From Puniceicoccus vermicola (GTDB lineage: Bacteria; Verrucomicrobiota; Verrucomicrobiia; Opitutales; Puniceicoccaceae), in the NCBI RefSeq assembly GCF_014230055.1, contig NZ_JACHVA010000076.1, forward strand, positions 36,997 to 100,996: a stretch of 64,000 bases of DNA. Direction: 5' to 3'. Position 1 is the stretch's first letter, and each line of letters starts with the position of its first letter. The notes beneath the pieces are model-generated. The model ran no database searches. It worked only from the letters and a program-made list of their open reading frames with translations, and was not told the DNA's origin. A program made the translations under genes and the position numbers. Below, piece after piece: positions 35,831-44,908 of this stretch.

Positions 35831-36255
35831 GAGAGCTGGAAGCTCTCCCTACTTTGTTTGGTAGCGGGGTAGTGCTTTACGGAGGGGGTGAGAAAAGGTA
35901 GCGAGAGCATCCTGCTCTCGATTTGCGTAGGGTGAGAGAGCTGGAAGCTCTCACTACTTTTGTTTGGTAGCGGGGTAGTGCTTTGCGGTGGGGGAGAGAA
36001 AGTAGCGAGAGCATCCTGCTCTCGATTAGCGCTTCATGAGAGAGCTGGAAGCTCTCCCTACTTTGTTTGGTAGCGGGGTAGTGCTTTGCGGTGGATGAGA
36101 GAAGGTAGCGAGAGCATCCTGCTCTCGATTTGCGTAGGGTGAGAGAGCTGGAAGCTCTCACTACTTTTGTTTGGTAGCGGGGTAGTGCTTTGCGGTGGGG
36201 GAGAGAAAGTAGCGAGAGCATCCTGCTCTCGATTTGCGTTTCGTGAGAGAGCATG
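35831..36255. repeat. About 104-bp tandem repeat array with paired hairpins
   Basis: Four units start at 35831, 35936, 36040 and 36143 (spacing 105, 104, 103), with a decayed fifth at about 36245. Each unit carries two perfect 7-bp hairpins with 3-base loops: GAGAGCTGGAAGCTCTC and, about 75 bases on, GAGAGCATCCTGCTCTC. Between them is a conserved block with TTTGGTAGCGGGGTAGTG. The GAGAGC and GCTCTC arms of the two hairpin types are mutually complementary, so long-range alternative pairing is possible. No spacer differs, so it is not a CRISPR. It lies between the SNF2 gene and the convergent nfr-like operon. Confidence 0.95.
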
Positions 36256-36319
36256 AAAGGTCCCACAGCTTTGGCTTATTCCCCATAGAGGGCTGTCCGC
36301 CAGCACTGGTTGCCTGTGC

Positions 36320-37711
36320 TCAGCTCTTCGGCTTGCGGAGGCCGCTGAGGGGCGTGATTTCGGGCTTCGGCTCGACCTCGGGGGTTGGGAGACCGGGATT
36401 TTGGATCTGAGTTTCGGCGGAGTCGACTTCTTCTGGTGGCGGGGACTCTACGGGTTTTGGTGGTTTCGTCGCAGAAGGCTCAGCCGGTGTTGGAGAGGAG
36501 GGACTTTGGGAATCGGAGATTGGCTTGTTTTGGAGGTTCCACTGACAAATGACCTCGTAGATCTCCTTTTCATTTCCACCTTTGCGGGGGTCGGCGTAAT
36601 CCAAGAGACTGAAAAGGACGATGGGGCCACCCAACATGGAGGCGTTTTTCAGCTGGTTTTTGACCCGCGAGGCGAGGGCGGGTGAGGCTTGGAAGGGTTC
36701 GTCGGGTTTCGAGGTGGTCTCAAACAACTCCACGACGACGCCCAGTTGAGTTGGGTTGCCGGTGAACTGGCGTGAAAGGGTCTGGAAGTAGGGTTCGATC
36801 AGAGAAGAGCTCAAAGGGAATACTCCGATTCCGTCCTGGATCCAAAGTCGACTGACCACGGTGTTGGTCATGAGACGGTAGAGGTTGGTCGCGTAGGTTG
36901 AGGGGGCAGTGCGTTTCCGGAAAAAGGAGGAAATGGATACAGGTCGATCCTCATCCCTTTCCTGAATGATGCGTCCGGCTCGGAGAAGAAACTGGTGAAA
37001 CACTGCTTCATCGGCGGGTTCCCGCCAATTGATGTCGTCGATTTCCTCGGAAAGATAGTAGCCGGTCCAGTTGGAGTTGTCTCCAAAAAGTTCAAGGAGC
37101 GCTTCCTGGACCCGGAGGTCATGAGTATTGCGTACGCGGAAGTAGACATCGCGGACGTCGTTGCGGGTGGAGATGTTCGTCCAGTAGTCGGGGTCCGAGG
37201 ACAATCCGAGAACGACCTGAAGGTTTCGTCCTTCCAAGGCTTCGAAGAGGTGGTTGAGAACAGGATAGGTTTCCGTGTATTGCTCGGGGGCGGGCTCGAA
37301 GTAAGCGATTTCCTCGGAGGCGGTCCATTGGATGATGATTGTCTCTAAGCCGGCGTATTCGATGATGTCGAAGAGTTGGTTCCAGTCCTCTGTCTCCAGT
37401 TTCGACCACTCCCGAGAGAGCTGGATGAAGGTGCCGATAACCGGACTATTTCGGGGGGCAGCGGTGGGTGTGGGGTAGGATTCGTCGTCCTCGACCAAAG
37501 TGACTGCCTTCGCAGGATTCTCTTGAACCATTTTTGCGGCTTCGGGTTTGCGCCGTTGTTCCTGTTCGAGCAGCTCGTCAAAGAGAGAGTTTTGTTCTTC
37601 GGTGAAGGAGGCCGGCCGGGTCCAAGGGAATTCGCTTGGCGGTTCAGACCAAAGAGAGGGGAGACAGGCTAAGGCGCACGAGAGGAGGAAAATTATCTGT
37701 TTCGCTTTCAT
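36320..37711 (-). CDS. DUF4434 glycoside-hydrolase-like protein of exopolysaccharide operon
   Basis: 463 residues. Signal peptide 1-22. A DUF4434 TIM-barrel starts near 90: SPVIGTFIQLSREWSKLETEDWNQLFDIIEYAGLETIIIQWTASEE, and continues with YTETYPVLNHLFEALEGRNLQVVLGLSSDPDYW, GYYLSEEIDDINW and RPVSISSFF. GYYLSEE and IIQW point to a hydrolase-like cleft. The C-terminal 85 residues are a Pro/Ser/Glu-rich tail (PSSPTPAEPSATKPP...). Start and stop overlap with the nfrA-like gene as ATGA, so it belongs to that operon. It takes the position of YbcH in the E. coli nfrB-nfrA-ybcH operon and may trim the exported glycan in the periplasm. Confidence 0.75.
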   Translation of the reverse strand: MKAKQIIFLLSCALACLPSLWSEPPSEFPWTRPASFTEEQNSLFDELLEQEQRRKPEAAKMVQENPAKAVTLVEDDESYPTPTAAPRNSPVIGTFIQLSREWSKLETEDWNQLFDIIEYAGLETIIIQWTASEEIAYFEPAPEQYTETYPVLNHLFEALEGRNLQVVLGLSSDPDYWTNISTRNDVRDVYFRVRNTHDLRVQEALLELFGDNSNWTGYYLSEEIDDINWREPADEAVFHQFLLRAGRIIQERDEDRPVSISSFFRKRTAPSTYATNLYRLMTNTVVSRLWIQDGIGVFPLSSSLIEPYFQTLSRQFTGNPTQLGVVVELFETTSKPDEPFQASPALASRVKNQLKNASMLGGPIVLFSLLDYADPRKGGNEKEIYEVICQWNLQNKPISDSQSPSSPTPAEPSATKPPKPVESPPPEEVDSAETQIQNPGLPTPEVEPKPEITPLSGLRKPKS

Positions 37712-40278
37712 CGGTAGAATCGAATTCCTGCGGCCCAGCCATCGAAGCGGTCGCCAGTGGGTTGGGCGTCCGCATTCAGGAAGCGGCCCCAGTCGTAGTG
37801 AAGATAAAAGTCGACGTACCAGTCGTTCGTCTGGTCATCATTTTGGTCCTGCGTATAGCGAAGGTTGGCTCCGAATCCTCCATAGTAGTAGGAGCTGCGA
37901 TCCGTGTATCCGTCGACGAGGTAGCGGGCGGCTCCCTGAACCTGTGGGAAGGTGAGACTGATGTTGTTCTTCAGTTTCCAGGAGATTCCGATGCGGTCTT
38001 CCGTGTAGAGCGATAGTTCTTGATCCTGCCATTCCCGGTCGAAAAGCCAGGCGGCTTCTCCGTAGAGGGCGACGGTGGGCCACCAGATTTCGCTCTCTCG
38101 GGGGTAGTCGCCGTAGGTGTAAGAGGCGCGGTTGCGCCAGAGCCATCCGTCTCGGGATTGGTCTCCAATTTTGAAAAGATACTCCAAGGATGTGACGTAG
38201 TTGAGGGTTTTGAATGGCTTCCACTCCGCTCCAAGTCCTCCTTGCCAGGTGTCTTCATTGGGGCGGATTGAGTTGTCGTCGAATTGGCCAATCACCCGAA
38301 GGAAGACGTCGAAGGTCCGATAGTCACGAAAGCCGATGACTGGCGGGCGATAGGAGATCTGAGCTCCGAGCTCGGCGGGGAGGGCAGAATCGCGGGTGAC
38401 AAAGACGTCGTTCCCGTCCGGGATAAACTCGTTGTAGTTGGCAAACGCTTGAAAGCCCCAGGTTCGCTCAATGTCGGCGATGAGGGTCTTGTAGTTGATA
38501 ATCGACTGCTCGATATCGCCCTGCTCTTTATCTTCTGCGGAGGGGAGGGTCTCACTTTTGAGGAAGATCGTTTCTTTGGCCGTCTTGACGGCTTCGGAAT
38601 TTTCGACTGCTTTGACGAGAACGAAGGTGAGGGTTTCCCAAGAGCGAAGGTCGTAGGGATTGCGTTGGACGGCTTGGGTAAAGGCCTCGGTGGCGAGGTC
38701 CCATTCCTTGCGTTTTTCCTGAAGGTATCCGTATTCGACCAGCGCTTCGGGGGATGGGTCGGGGACCAGACGGAAATACTCCTCAAACGAATCGTTGGCA
38801 TCGTCGTAATCCTCAAGATAATACTGAGCCAGGGCTTTGGTTCGGTAGATTCCGGTGCCAGTGTAAACGTCCTGAAAGCGGTCCGCTATTTTGAGCACAT
38901 CGCGGTATTTTTTCTCGGCGAGAAGGCTGTTGGCGGCAAGGTCGATCGCTTCGTTGAGGATCCGGGTGTTCTCGGGGCTGGGGGGGAGCTTCTCAACTTC
39001 CTGTTCGAGGATTCGTGCCTCTTTGAGGGCGAGTTCACTCTGGCCGAGCATGAAGAGGGAGCGCACTCGAACAATCTTCCAATCGACACGAGATGGATCT
39101 CTGGCCAGGGCCTTGTTGATGGAGTCGAGAGCGTCTTCAAAGTTGTCTTGCTTCTCGGCCATGTAAGAGCGATTCGCCCAGTAATCGGCTTCCCGGTTCT
39201 CGGGGAGGCCGGACTTGTCCGCGGCCATGGTAATGTAGTGGTAGGCGAGACCTTCGTATCCATTGCGCAGGAACTGAAACGAGAGAAGGGTGAGAAAGGA
39301 GGCTTGGTCTGAATCGAAAAAGTTACCTACGGCTGCGAGGGTAGCTTCGGGGTTTCCTCCTTGGATGAGGGTTTGCGAGTAAAGTTTCTTCCAGTTTTCG
39401 TCTTTCTCGCCATCGATGGCCGCGGAGTCGAGCCACTGACGGGCGGCTTCCATATTACCCTCAGCGATGTTGAGGTAGGCGAGTTGGAGGGCTGCCCGAT
39501 ACCGGTCGTCTCGAACTTTCGAGTCGGTAGCGATCTTGGTGAACCACTTTTTAGCCTCAGCATTTCGATCCAGCTTCAGGAGGGTATAGGCGAGATAGAA
39601 CTCAGCTTGACCGCGTTCATCCGGTTTCGCCAACTCAACGGCGCGGGTTAGGACTTCGATGGACTCATCCCGGTCTCCGGTCTTCCAAAGCGCGGAGGCG
39701 TATTGAAGATTGCTCGCGTAGGAACGCTCAAGTTGGGCCCAAATGCGTGAACTTTCGAGGGCCACTTCTAGATTCTGAGTGGCGAGAGCGTCGAAATACA
39801 GGCTCTTGGCGGCATATTGACGATCATCCTTTGGCGTATTGGGAAGGGCGAGGACGTAGGTCCAAGCTTTCGCGGCGGTCTCTCGGTTTCCAAGACTATT
39901 CTCAAGGTTTCCAATGTAGATGATCAGGGGGGTGTAGCGCGGGTTTTGCTCAAGAAGCGGGTAGGCGAGATCGAGCCCTTCCTGGTATTCTCCGGCTTCG
40001 GCTAGAACCGTCAGCAATCGTCCCTTGAGGGCGTTGTTGTTGGGGTCATTCTCAATTGCCTCGCGAAGAATCGCTTCCGCTTTTTCCCAATCCTCCGAGG
40101 CGACGGCGGGTTCGAGCTCTACGGTGAGTTGCTGGTTCTCGAAATTGATCTCCTGGCGCTCGAGCCATGAATATTCATAGTCGCTGGGAGGGAGCTGAAT
40201 CCCCCATGCCTGTCGGCAGGCGACCCATAGCGTGAGTAGCGTCGTGGCGAGGAACTTTCCTGAAAGGCTCTTATGCAT
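37708..40278 (-). CDS. NfrA-like TPR / outer-membrane beta-barrel exopolysaccharide exporter
   Basis: 856 residues. Signal peptide 1-25 (ends QAWG). About 55-600 are at least ten TPR-type helical repeats (ENDPNNNALKGRLLTVLAEAGEYQEGLDLAYPLLEQNP; FEDALDSINKALARDPSRVDWKIVRVRSLFMLGQSELALKEAR). From about 625 the protein matches the NfrA C-terminal barrel: RTWGFQAFANYNEF, GAQISYRPPVIGFRDYRTFDVFLRV, TWQGGLGAEWKPFKTLNYVTSLEYLFKIGDQSRDGWLWRNRASYTYG, and a final IRFYR ending in an aromatic-Arg as barrels often do. Family members export exopolysaccharide through the outer membrane; E. coli NfrA is the phage N4 receptor. It overlaps nfrB by 8 bases and the DUF4434 gene by 4. Confidence 0.85.
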   Translation of the reverse strand: MHKSLSGKFLATTLLTLWVACRQAWGIQLPPSDYEYSWLERQEINFENQQLTVELEPAVASEDWEKAEAILREAIENDPNNNALKGRLLTVLAEAGEYQEGLDLAYPLLEQNPRYTPLIIYIGNLENSLGNRETAAKAWTYVLALPNTPKDDRQYAAKSLYFDALATQNLEVALESSRIWAQLERSYASNLQYASALWKTGDRDESIEVLTRAVELAKPDERGQAEFYLAYTLLKLDRNAEAKKWFTKIATDSKVRDDRYRAALQLAYLNIAEGNMEAARQWLDSAAIDGEKDENWKKLYSQTLIQGGNPEATLAAVGNFFDSDQASFLTLLSFQFLRNGYEGLAYHYITMAADKSGLPENREADYWANRSYMAEKQDNFEDALDSINKALARDPSRVDWKIVRVRSLFMLGQSELALKEARILEQEVEKLPPSPENTRILNEAIDLAANSLLAEKKYRDVLKIADRFQDVYTGTGIYRTKALAQYYLEDYDDANDSFEEYFRLVPDPSPEALVEYGYLQEKRKEWDLATEAFTQAVQRNPYDLRSWETLTFVLVKAVENSEAVKTAKETIFLKSETLPSAEDKEQGDIEQSIINYKTLIADIERTWGFQAFANYNEFIPDGNDVFVTRDSALPAELGAQISYRPPVIGFRDYRTFDVFLRVIGQFDDNSIRPNEDTWQGGLGAEWKPFKTLNYVTSLEYLFKIGDQSRDGWLWRNRASYTYGDYPRESEIWWPTVALYGEAAWLFDREWQDQELSLYTEDRIGISWKLKNNISLTFPQVQGAARYLVDGYTDRSSYYYGGFGANLRYTQDQNDDQTNDWYVDFYLHYDWGRFLNADAQPTGDRFDGWAAGIRFYR

Positions 40279-42373
40279 TCTGAGTCTGGTAGCTGATCAC
40301 CTCATCGATCTCGGATTGGGAGGTCTTTCCCATTCCAATGAGGATATGCCCGAGTTTTTCTCGGGAGCGTTTTTGAATGCGCAGAGCTTCGACGAGCTCG
40401 TCGCGGGTGAGCTTGCCCATTTGCACCAGCCGTTCCCCGAGGCGACCTTTGATCGGAGAGAATTGAGCGGGAGCCTCTTTGTAAGCGCGATCAATTGCAA
40501 AATCGATGTCGCGGGCCGAGGCCCAAGCCATGCGAATGGCGCAGCCGAAGCGTTCACCGAGTTCGCGCTCACGCCGGTCCCGGTTGTTTTCGGATTCCTC
40601 GTCTCCAACATCAATGATATCGGTCGCGAGGACGAAAACATTATTCTGGAAGGAAACAGGAAAGATCCTCATCTCGCGGGCTAGCTCTTCGGGGATCTTT
40701 GTGAGGAGGTCCGGGGCGACAGCATAGGGATCGAGTTCAACGAAGGCGTTCCCATTTTGGACGGCGAGGGCTTCCACAAGTTCTTCTTCCCAGAGGAGTT
40801 CTTTTTCAACGAGAATTTCGCCGAGCTTGCGTCCTGTCTCTTCCTGAAGCTTGAGGCACTCGGCGAGCTGGATCTCAGTTACCAAGCCTCGCTCGGTGAG
40901 AATTTCCCCGATCCTACGGTGGTAGGATTTGAGTTGCCCTTGGCTGGGGAAGGCGTGGTCCGTCTTGATCCAAGCCGGGGTTTCGCCGCGGATCTTGGCC
41001 CGTGTGAATTGCCGGACCGCAATCCATGCTGCCCGGAAGTTGACAAAATTACCGACGAGCATCCGGATGGGAGAGAGGAGCCCCTGAAAGAGGTTGTAAA
41101 AGCGGGTGGTGCAGAGGAAACGATTGAGGAGCCGCCAAGCGAAGAGTCCCATAACGACATAGAGCATCTTCACGACCCAGTCCCCTTCGGTCAGGATCAG
41201 GGGGAGTTGGAGTGCTGGGAAAACGAGACCAAGGAGATAGAATAGGCCGAGGAAGACAGCCACGCAGTAGCCGAGGATGACGGCAAAGCTGTTGACGATT
41301 CCTTTGCGATCCCGCATGAGCCAGTAGTTCAGGAGAGGGTGGATGCTCCAGCCGACACGCCAGCCTTGCAGGGCGATGCCGAGTGTCCATCGGGATTTTT
41401 GTCTCGAGGAGGTGTTGAAGGTATGGGGGAAGTACTCTTTGGTCGCGATGAGTTCCTTGACCTTCTTTGTCTTTTCCCGGCGGAGAATGAGTGACTTGGT
41501 CTTCTTCTCGACCTCAATGTATTGCTGAAGGAAGATTTTTTTTCCTCTCATTCCCCGTAAGGAGAGGCCCATGATGTAGTCTTCGGTCAGAGAGGTGACG
41601 TCAAAGATCTGATTGCGTCTTTGCTTGGCGAGGTACTCGATTGCTGCGCGCGAAAGGGCAGTCCCAACTCCCGCAGAGGGGAGAACCCCGGTCATGAATT
41701 CCCGCATCCGCATGTCTTTGAGGTGGCTCTCGGCAAACTCATCCATGTAGACCCCGCCCACTAGCTGATACCATTTGCGCGAGAGGGGGACCACCGGTGT
41801 CTGAATGAAATCCATTCGCGGCATCAAGTAGTTATAGAACTTAACCGAGTCTGGGTGGACCATGTCCTCTGCATCATGCATGAGGAAAATGTCGAACTTG
41901 ATACCAGTTCGTTCTTCGTAGAGGAGAATGCCCTGATAGACCCAGTTTAGGCAGTCGGATTTACAAGTTGGACCCGGAGCGGGAGTCACCACGACTTCGG
42001 TGTTGGGAATATAGCAGCGAGCGCGCTCGGCCTCGCGGAAGGTATCCGGATCATTGGGGTAAGTCCCGACGAAGAGAACCCAGTTGTCGTATTTTACGGA
42101 TTTACGAAAGTTGAGGATCATGTCCGCAATGACTGCGGATTCCTGCCAAGCGGGAACCATGATCGCTACCGGCTTTTCCGGGATCGATTCGAGCTGCTCC
42201 CGAGTCACGGGCTTGACCATGTTCCGTTTGAACAAAAACCGATACGCCCCCCGCACGTAGTAAACGAGGTCGACGAAGAAGTCGTCCAAGCCGCTCACAA
42301 GGAAGATTATGATCAGTCCGATCATGATCACCCGGCAAATGAGCCAGATGATGAATAGAATGGTTTCGAGCAC
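40271..42373 (-). CDS. NfrB-like processive glycosyltransferase with two MshEN c-di-GMP-binding domains
   Basis: 700 residues. Membrane helices lie near 5-30 and 360-420. The GT2 domain between them has HDAED (166-170), TED (263-265) and the processive-synthase motif QKSRW (325-329). The C-terminus holds four 24-residue MshEN motifs in two pairs, each pair split by exactly 5 residues: 487-510/516-539 (RIGEIL... and KLGEIL...) and 644-667/673-696 (RLGERL... and KLGHIL...). A GspE_N-type domain lies after the first pair. In E. coli NfrB this kind of domain binds c-di-GMP and switches on synthesis. The protein should make a ManNAc- or GlcNAc-type polymer at the inner membrane. GTG start with AGGA upstream. 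Confidence 0.9.
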   Translation of the reverse strand: MLETILFIIWLICRVIMIGLIIIFLVSGLDDFFVDLVYYVRGAYRFLFKRNMVKPVTREQLESIPEKPVAIMVPAWQESAVIADMILNFRKSVKYDNWVLFVGTYPNDPDTFREAERARCYIPNTEVVVTPAPGPTCKSDCLNWVYQGILLYEERTGIKFDIFLMHDAEDMVHPDSVKFYNYLMPRMDFIQTPVVPLSRKWYQLVGGVYMDEFAESHLKDMRMREFMTGVLPSAGVGTALSRAAIEYLAKQRRNQIFDVTSLTEDYIMGLSLRGMRGKKIFLQQYIEVEKKTKSLILRREKTKKVKELIATKEYFPHTFNTSSRQKSRWTLGIALQGWRVGWSIHPLLNYWLMRDRKGIVNSFAVILGYCVAVFLGLFYLLGLVFPALQLPLILTEGDWVVKMLYVVMGLFAWRLLNRFLCTTRFYNLFQGLLSPIRMLVGNFVNFRAAWIAVRQFTRAKIRGETPAWIKTDHAFPSQGQLKSYHRRIGEILTERGLVTEIQLAECLKLQEETGRKLGEILVEKELLWEEELVEALAVQNGNAFVELDPYAVAPDLLTKIPEELAREMRIFPVSFQNNVFVLATDIIDVGDEESENNRDRRERELGERFGCAIRMAWASARDIDFAIDRAYKEAPAQFSPIKGRLGERLVQMGKLTRDELVEALRIQKRSREKLGHILIGMGKTSQSEIDEVISYQTQNA

Positions 42374-42753
42374 GTTCCTGAGAAAATTGAAGAAAGAGAA
42401 ATGTGATATTTTTAAAGAAAATTTACAATACGCAATCTCTAAGCGCTCATGGAAGAGAAATATCTGCCCCGGCTCAATGGGTAGATCCCTTAGGTAAATG
42501 ACTCTTTGCTAGGCTCTTGGAAGGTTTTGGGAGCCTAGGGGTGGTTTATTTTGGGGATCTTCATCTTAGCTGAGCGAGGTTGTAAAAATGAAGCATTAAG
42601 GTTTCGAAAAGCCTAGGACTAGTAGACGGACCGAGTCTATTTTGTGGTAGGATTCCCCCATATTTGGGTGATTTGACGGGATCGAAGGGAAAGAAACTTC
42701 TATCGAAGTTTCTCTACGGGAGTGGAGGAACTGAACACCCAAAGCAGACCTGC
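42374..42753. other. Spacer between wecB-like and nfrB-like genes
   Basis: About 380 bases, AT-rich near the nfrB start, with no gene. The promoter of the nfrB-nfrA-DUF4434 operon should be here, but no box is clear enough to name. Confidence 0.4.
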
Positions 42754-43911
42754 CTAGCCCAGATCCGCCTCGAGGCGCTCGCGGATGCGCTCGGCGGCTT
42801 GGCCGTCGCCGTAGGGATTCTGAAGGCCGCTTCGGCGGGTATATTCGTCGGAGTCGCCGAGGAGGAGGCCAGCCTCGGTGAGGATTCGGTCTGGATCAGT
42901 GCCAACGAGGCGGCAGGTGCCAGCGTCGACGCCTTCGGGACGCTCGGTGGTCTCGCGCATGACGAGGACAGGTTTGCCGAGACTGGGGGCTTCCTCCTGG
43001 ACTCCTCCGGAATCGCTGAGGAGGAAGTGACATTGGCTCATGAGCCAGATGAAATCATAGTATCCACAGGGCTTGGCAAGGCAGATTCGGGGATGCTTGC
43101 CGAGCAGGCGATTCACGGGTTCCTGAACGCTGGGGTTCAGGTGAACGGGGTATAGGATCCCGAGGTCGGGCCACTGTTCGGCGAGGGCAAGTATGGCTTC
43201 ACAAATTTTCTCGAATCCTCCGCCGAAGGATTCCCGACGGTGCCCGGTTACCAAAATCCAGGGCTTGTCACCTTCGAGGTAGGATTTCTTGAAGGATTCG
43301 GAGATGCCGCACTTCTGGGCGATTTCGTCCGCATTGGTTCCCTGGCCTTCTTGAACCGTGCGGATCCAGAGGAGGGCGTCGATGACAGTGTTGCCCGTGA
43401 CTGCGCACCGGCTGGCGTCGATGGACTCCTTGAGAAGATTGGCCTGGGAGAACTCGGTAGGTGCGAAGCACCACTGGGAGATCGGGTCGACTAGGCGGCG
43501 GTTCATTTCTTCGGGCCACGGGGCGTCAAAGTCGTAGGTGCGGAGCCCTGCTTCGACGTGGCCGATGGGGACACGTTCGTAAAAAGCCGCGAGGGCCGTG
43601 CCGAGAACAGTCGTCGTGTCGCCTTGGACGAGAACTGCGGCTGGCTTGACCTCCTGAAGAGCGCGGGTTGCTCCCTCAACGACAGCAGCGGTGAGACTGG
43701 GGAGGGTCTGTCCCGGTCGCATCAGATCGAGATCCAGGTCGGGAGTAATGCCAAAAACACCGAGAGTCTGGTCCATCATCTGGCGATGCTGGGCCGTGGA
43801 GCAGAAAACGGGCTCAAGGATCGACGACCTTGAAAGCGCGAACTGCACGGGAGCCATTTTTACCGCTTCCGGGCGAGTGCCGGCAACGACGAGAACTTTC
43901 GGTTTACTCAT
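42754..43911 (-). CDS. wecB: UDP-N-acetylglucosamine 2-epimerase (non-hydrolysing)
   Basis: 385 residues, the usual length. It turns UDP-GlcNAc into UDP-ManNAc in the cytoplasm. Family signatures are present: VVAGTRPEAVKMAPV at the N-terminus, VQGDTTTVLGTALAAFY, HVEAGLRTYDFDAPWPEEMNRRLVDPIS, VTGHRRESFGGGFE, and LLSDSGGVQEEAPSLGKPVLVMRETTERPEGVDAGT. It lies directly upstream of the nfrB-like synthase in the same direction. E. coli also needs WecB to supply the sugar for the Nfr polymer, although there wecB is elsewhere. That synteny supports a ManNAc-containing product here. ATG 43911 starts at the usual place. Confidence 0.95.
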   Translation of the reverse strand: MSKPKVLVVAGTRPEAVKMAPVQFALSRSSILEPVFCSTAQHRQMMDQTLGVFGITPDLDLDLMRPGQTLPSLTAAVVEGATRALQEVKPAAVLVQGDTTTVLGTALAAFYERVPIGHVEAGLRTYDFDAPWPEEMNRRLVDPISQWCFAPTEFSQANLLKESIDASRCAVTGNTVIDALLWIRTVQEGQGTNADEIAQKCGISESFKKSYLEGDKPWILVTGHRRESFGGGFEKICEAILALAEQWPDLGILYPVHLNPSVQEPVNRLLGKHPRICLAKPCGYYDFIWLMSQCHFLLSDSGGVQEEAPSLGKPVLVMRETTERPEGVDAGTCRLVGTDPDRILTEAGLLLGDSDEYTRRSGLQNPYGDGQAAERIRERLEADLG

Positions 43912-44071
43912 GAAATGTCAAAAATATGAAAAAATAATCATATGCGAGGCCATAAACCGATTCTTCCCGAAAAGATCGTTTTTGCGGCTCGATCTGTTCG
44001 GATTGCGGAGGATTGGCTCCGTCAATAGCGCGTTGACGATGGGGGTGGGTCGTCTGAAAAGGGCGGAAGAA

Positions 44072-44671
44072 TTAGAGGGATTCGGGAGGGCGCCCTTTTT
44101 CTTCGCTGAATCTTTTGCAAGCGCTGGAGTAGGTCAGGAGGAAGAGGCCAAAGAAGATGAGGTCGATCCCGAGAAAAATGCCCAGGATGACCGGGGAGGA
44201 CTCGGGCCATCCTGAGAGGACGAGTGCACCGAGGATGATCGTCACGATCGCGTTGAAGATGGAGACTCCGGCGCTGCCTTTTCCGCTGAGTTGAAAGCTG
44301 TAGATGAGCCTGACGATTCCGCTTGCGAGGAAAAAGATACCGAGGAGAGCAGTCAGGGTGATGATGCCCTTCAGTGGATTGGTGAGGAAAAGAATACCGA
44401 CGGCGGTGGTCAGAATCCCCGTAAGGAGAGCCAAGAACCAGTGGCGCGAACCGATGGAACCGACAGCGGCGAAGACCTGCGTTAATCCAGCGACCAGAAG
44501 GAGGCTACCGATGAAAATTTCAATGCCCAAGGTGAAGACCCCAGGGATGGCCATGGCGGCGATTCCGATGAGGATGCAAACAATTCCTGCAATTTTGGCC
44601 GACTTCGCGTGGCGCTGAAGAATCTCGGGCGAGACGTTCAAAAAAGGAGAGGGCACAGGATTTTGGCTCAT
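44072..44671 (-). CDS. HdeD/DUF308-family membrane protein
   Basis: 199 residues. Six predicted membrane helices in three pairs, starting AGIVCILIGIAAMAIPGVFTLGIEIFIGSLLLVAGLTQVF and continuing GILTTAVGILFLTNPLKGI..., IFNAIVTIILGALVLSGWPESSPVILGIFLGIDLIFFGLFLL. The repeated NP/GWPESS loops are typical of the HdeD family. Some members help acid resistance; most are uncharacterised. It is a single gene with a short cytoplasmic Pro/Ser head. Confidence 0.85.
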   Translation of the reverse strand: MSQNPVPSPFLNVSPEILQRHAKSAKIAGIVCILIGIAAMAIPGVFTLGIEIFIGSLLLVAGLTQVFAAVGSIGSRHWFLALLTGILTTAVGILFLTNPLKGIITLTALLGIFFLASGIVRLIYSFQLSGKGSAGVSIFNAIVTIILGALVLSGWPESSPVILGIFLGIDLIFFGLFLLTYSSACKRFSEEKGRPPESL

Positions 44672-44750
44672 GGATGGATCAATCGGTGGTGTTGAATTCG
44701 TTGAAGACTGAATAGTCTCAGCGAAGACTCACGGGAAGTGCAATCCCGAA

Positions 44751-44877
44751 GGTGGACGGTGTGTCGGTGTGTCGGTGGACGGTGTGTCGGTGTGTCGGTG
44801 GACGGTGTGTCGGTGTGTCGGTGGACGGTGTGTCGGTGGACGGTGTGTCAGTAGTCGGTGGTCGGTGAGGCAGGGAT
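44751..44877. repeat. 23-bp/octamer tandem repeat (GTGTGTCG, GTGGACG words)
   Basis: About three copies of a 23-bp unit built from two GTGTGTCG octamers and one GTGGACG heptamer, then shorter copies of 15 bp, then GTCGGTGA-like ends. It is related by sequence to the arrays at 33001 and 63528 and lies between two membrane-protein genes. Confidence 0.95.
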
Positions 44878-44908
44878 ATGGGAGGGTGATCTCGCTCACG
44901 CCATTCGA

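Noticed and set aside
35831..36255. CRISPR array
   Set aside because: Units are repeated over their whole length, including the supposed spacers; there are no unique spacers and no cas genes.
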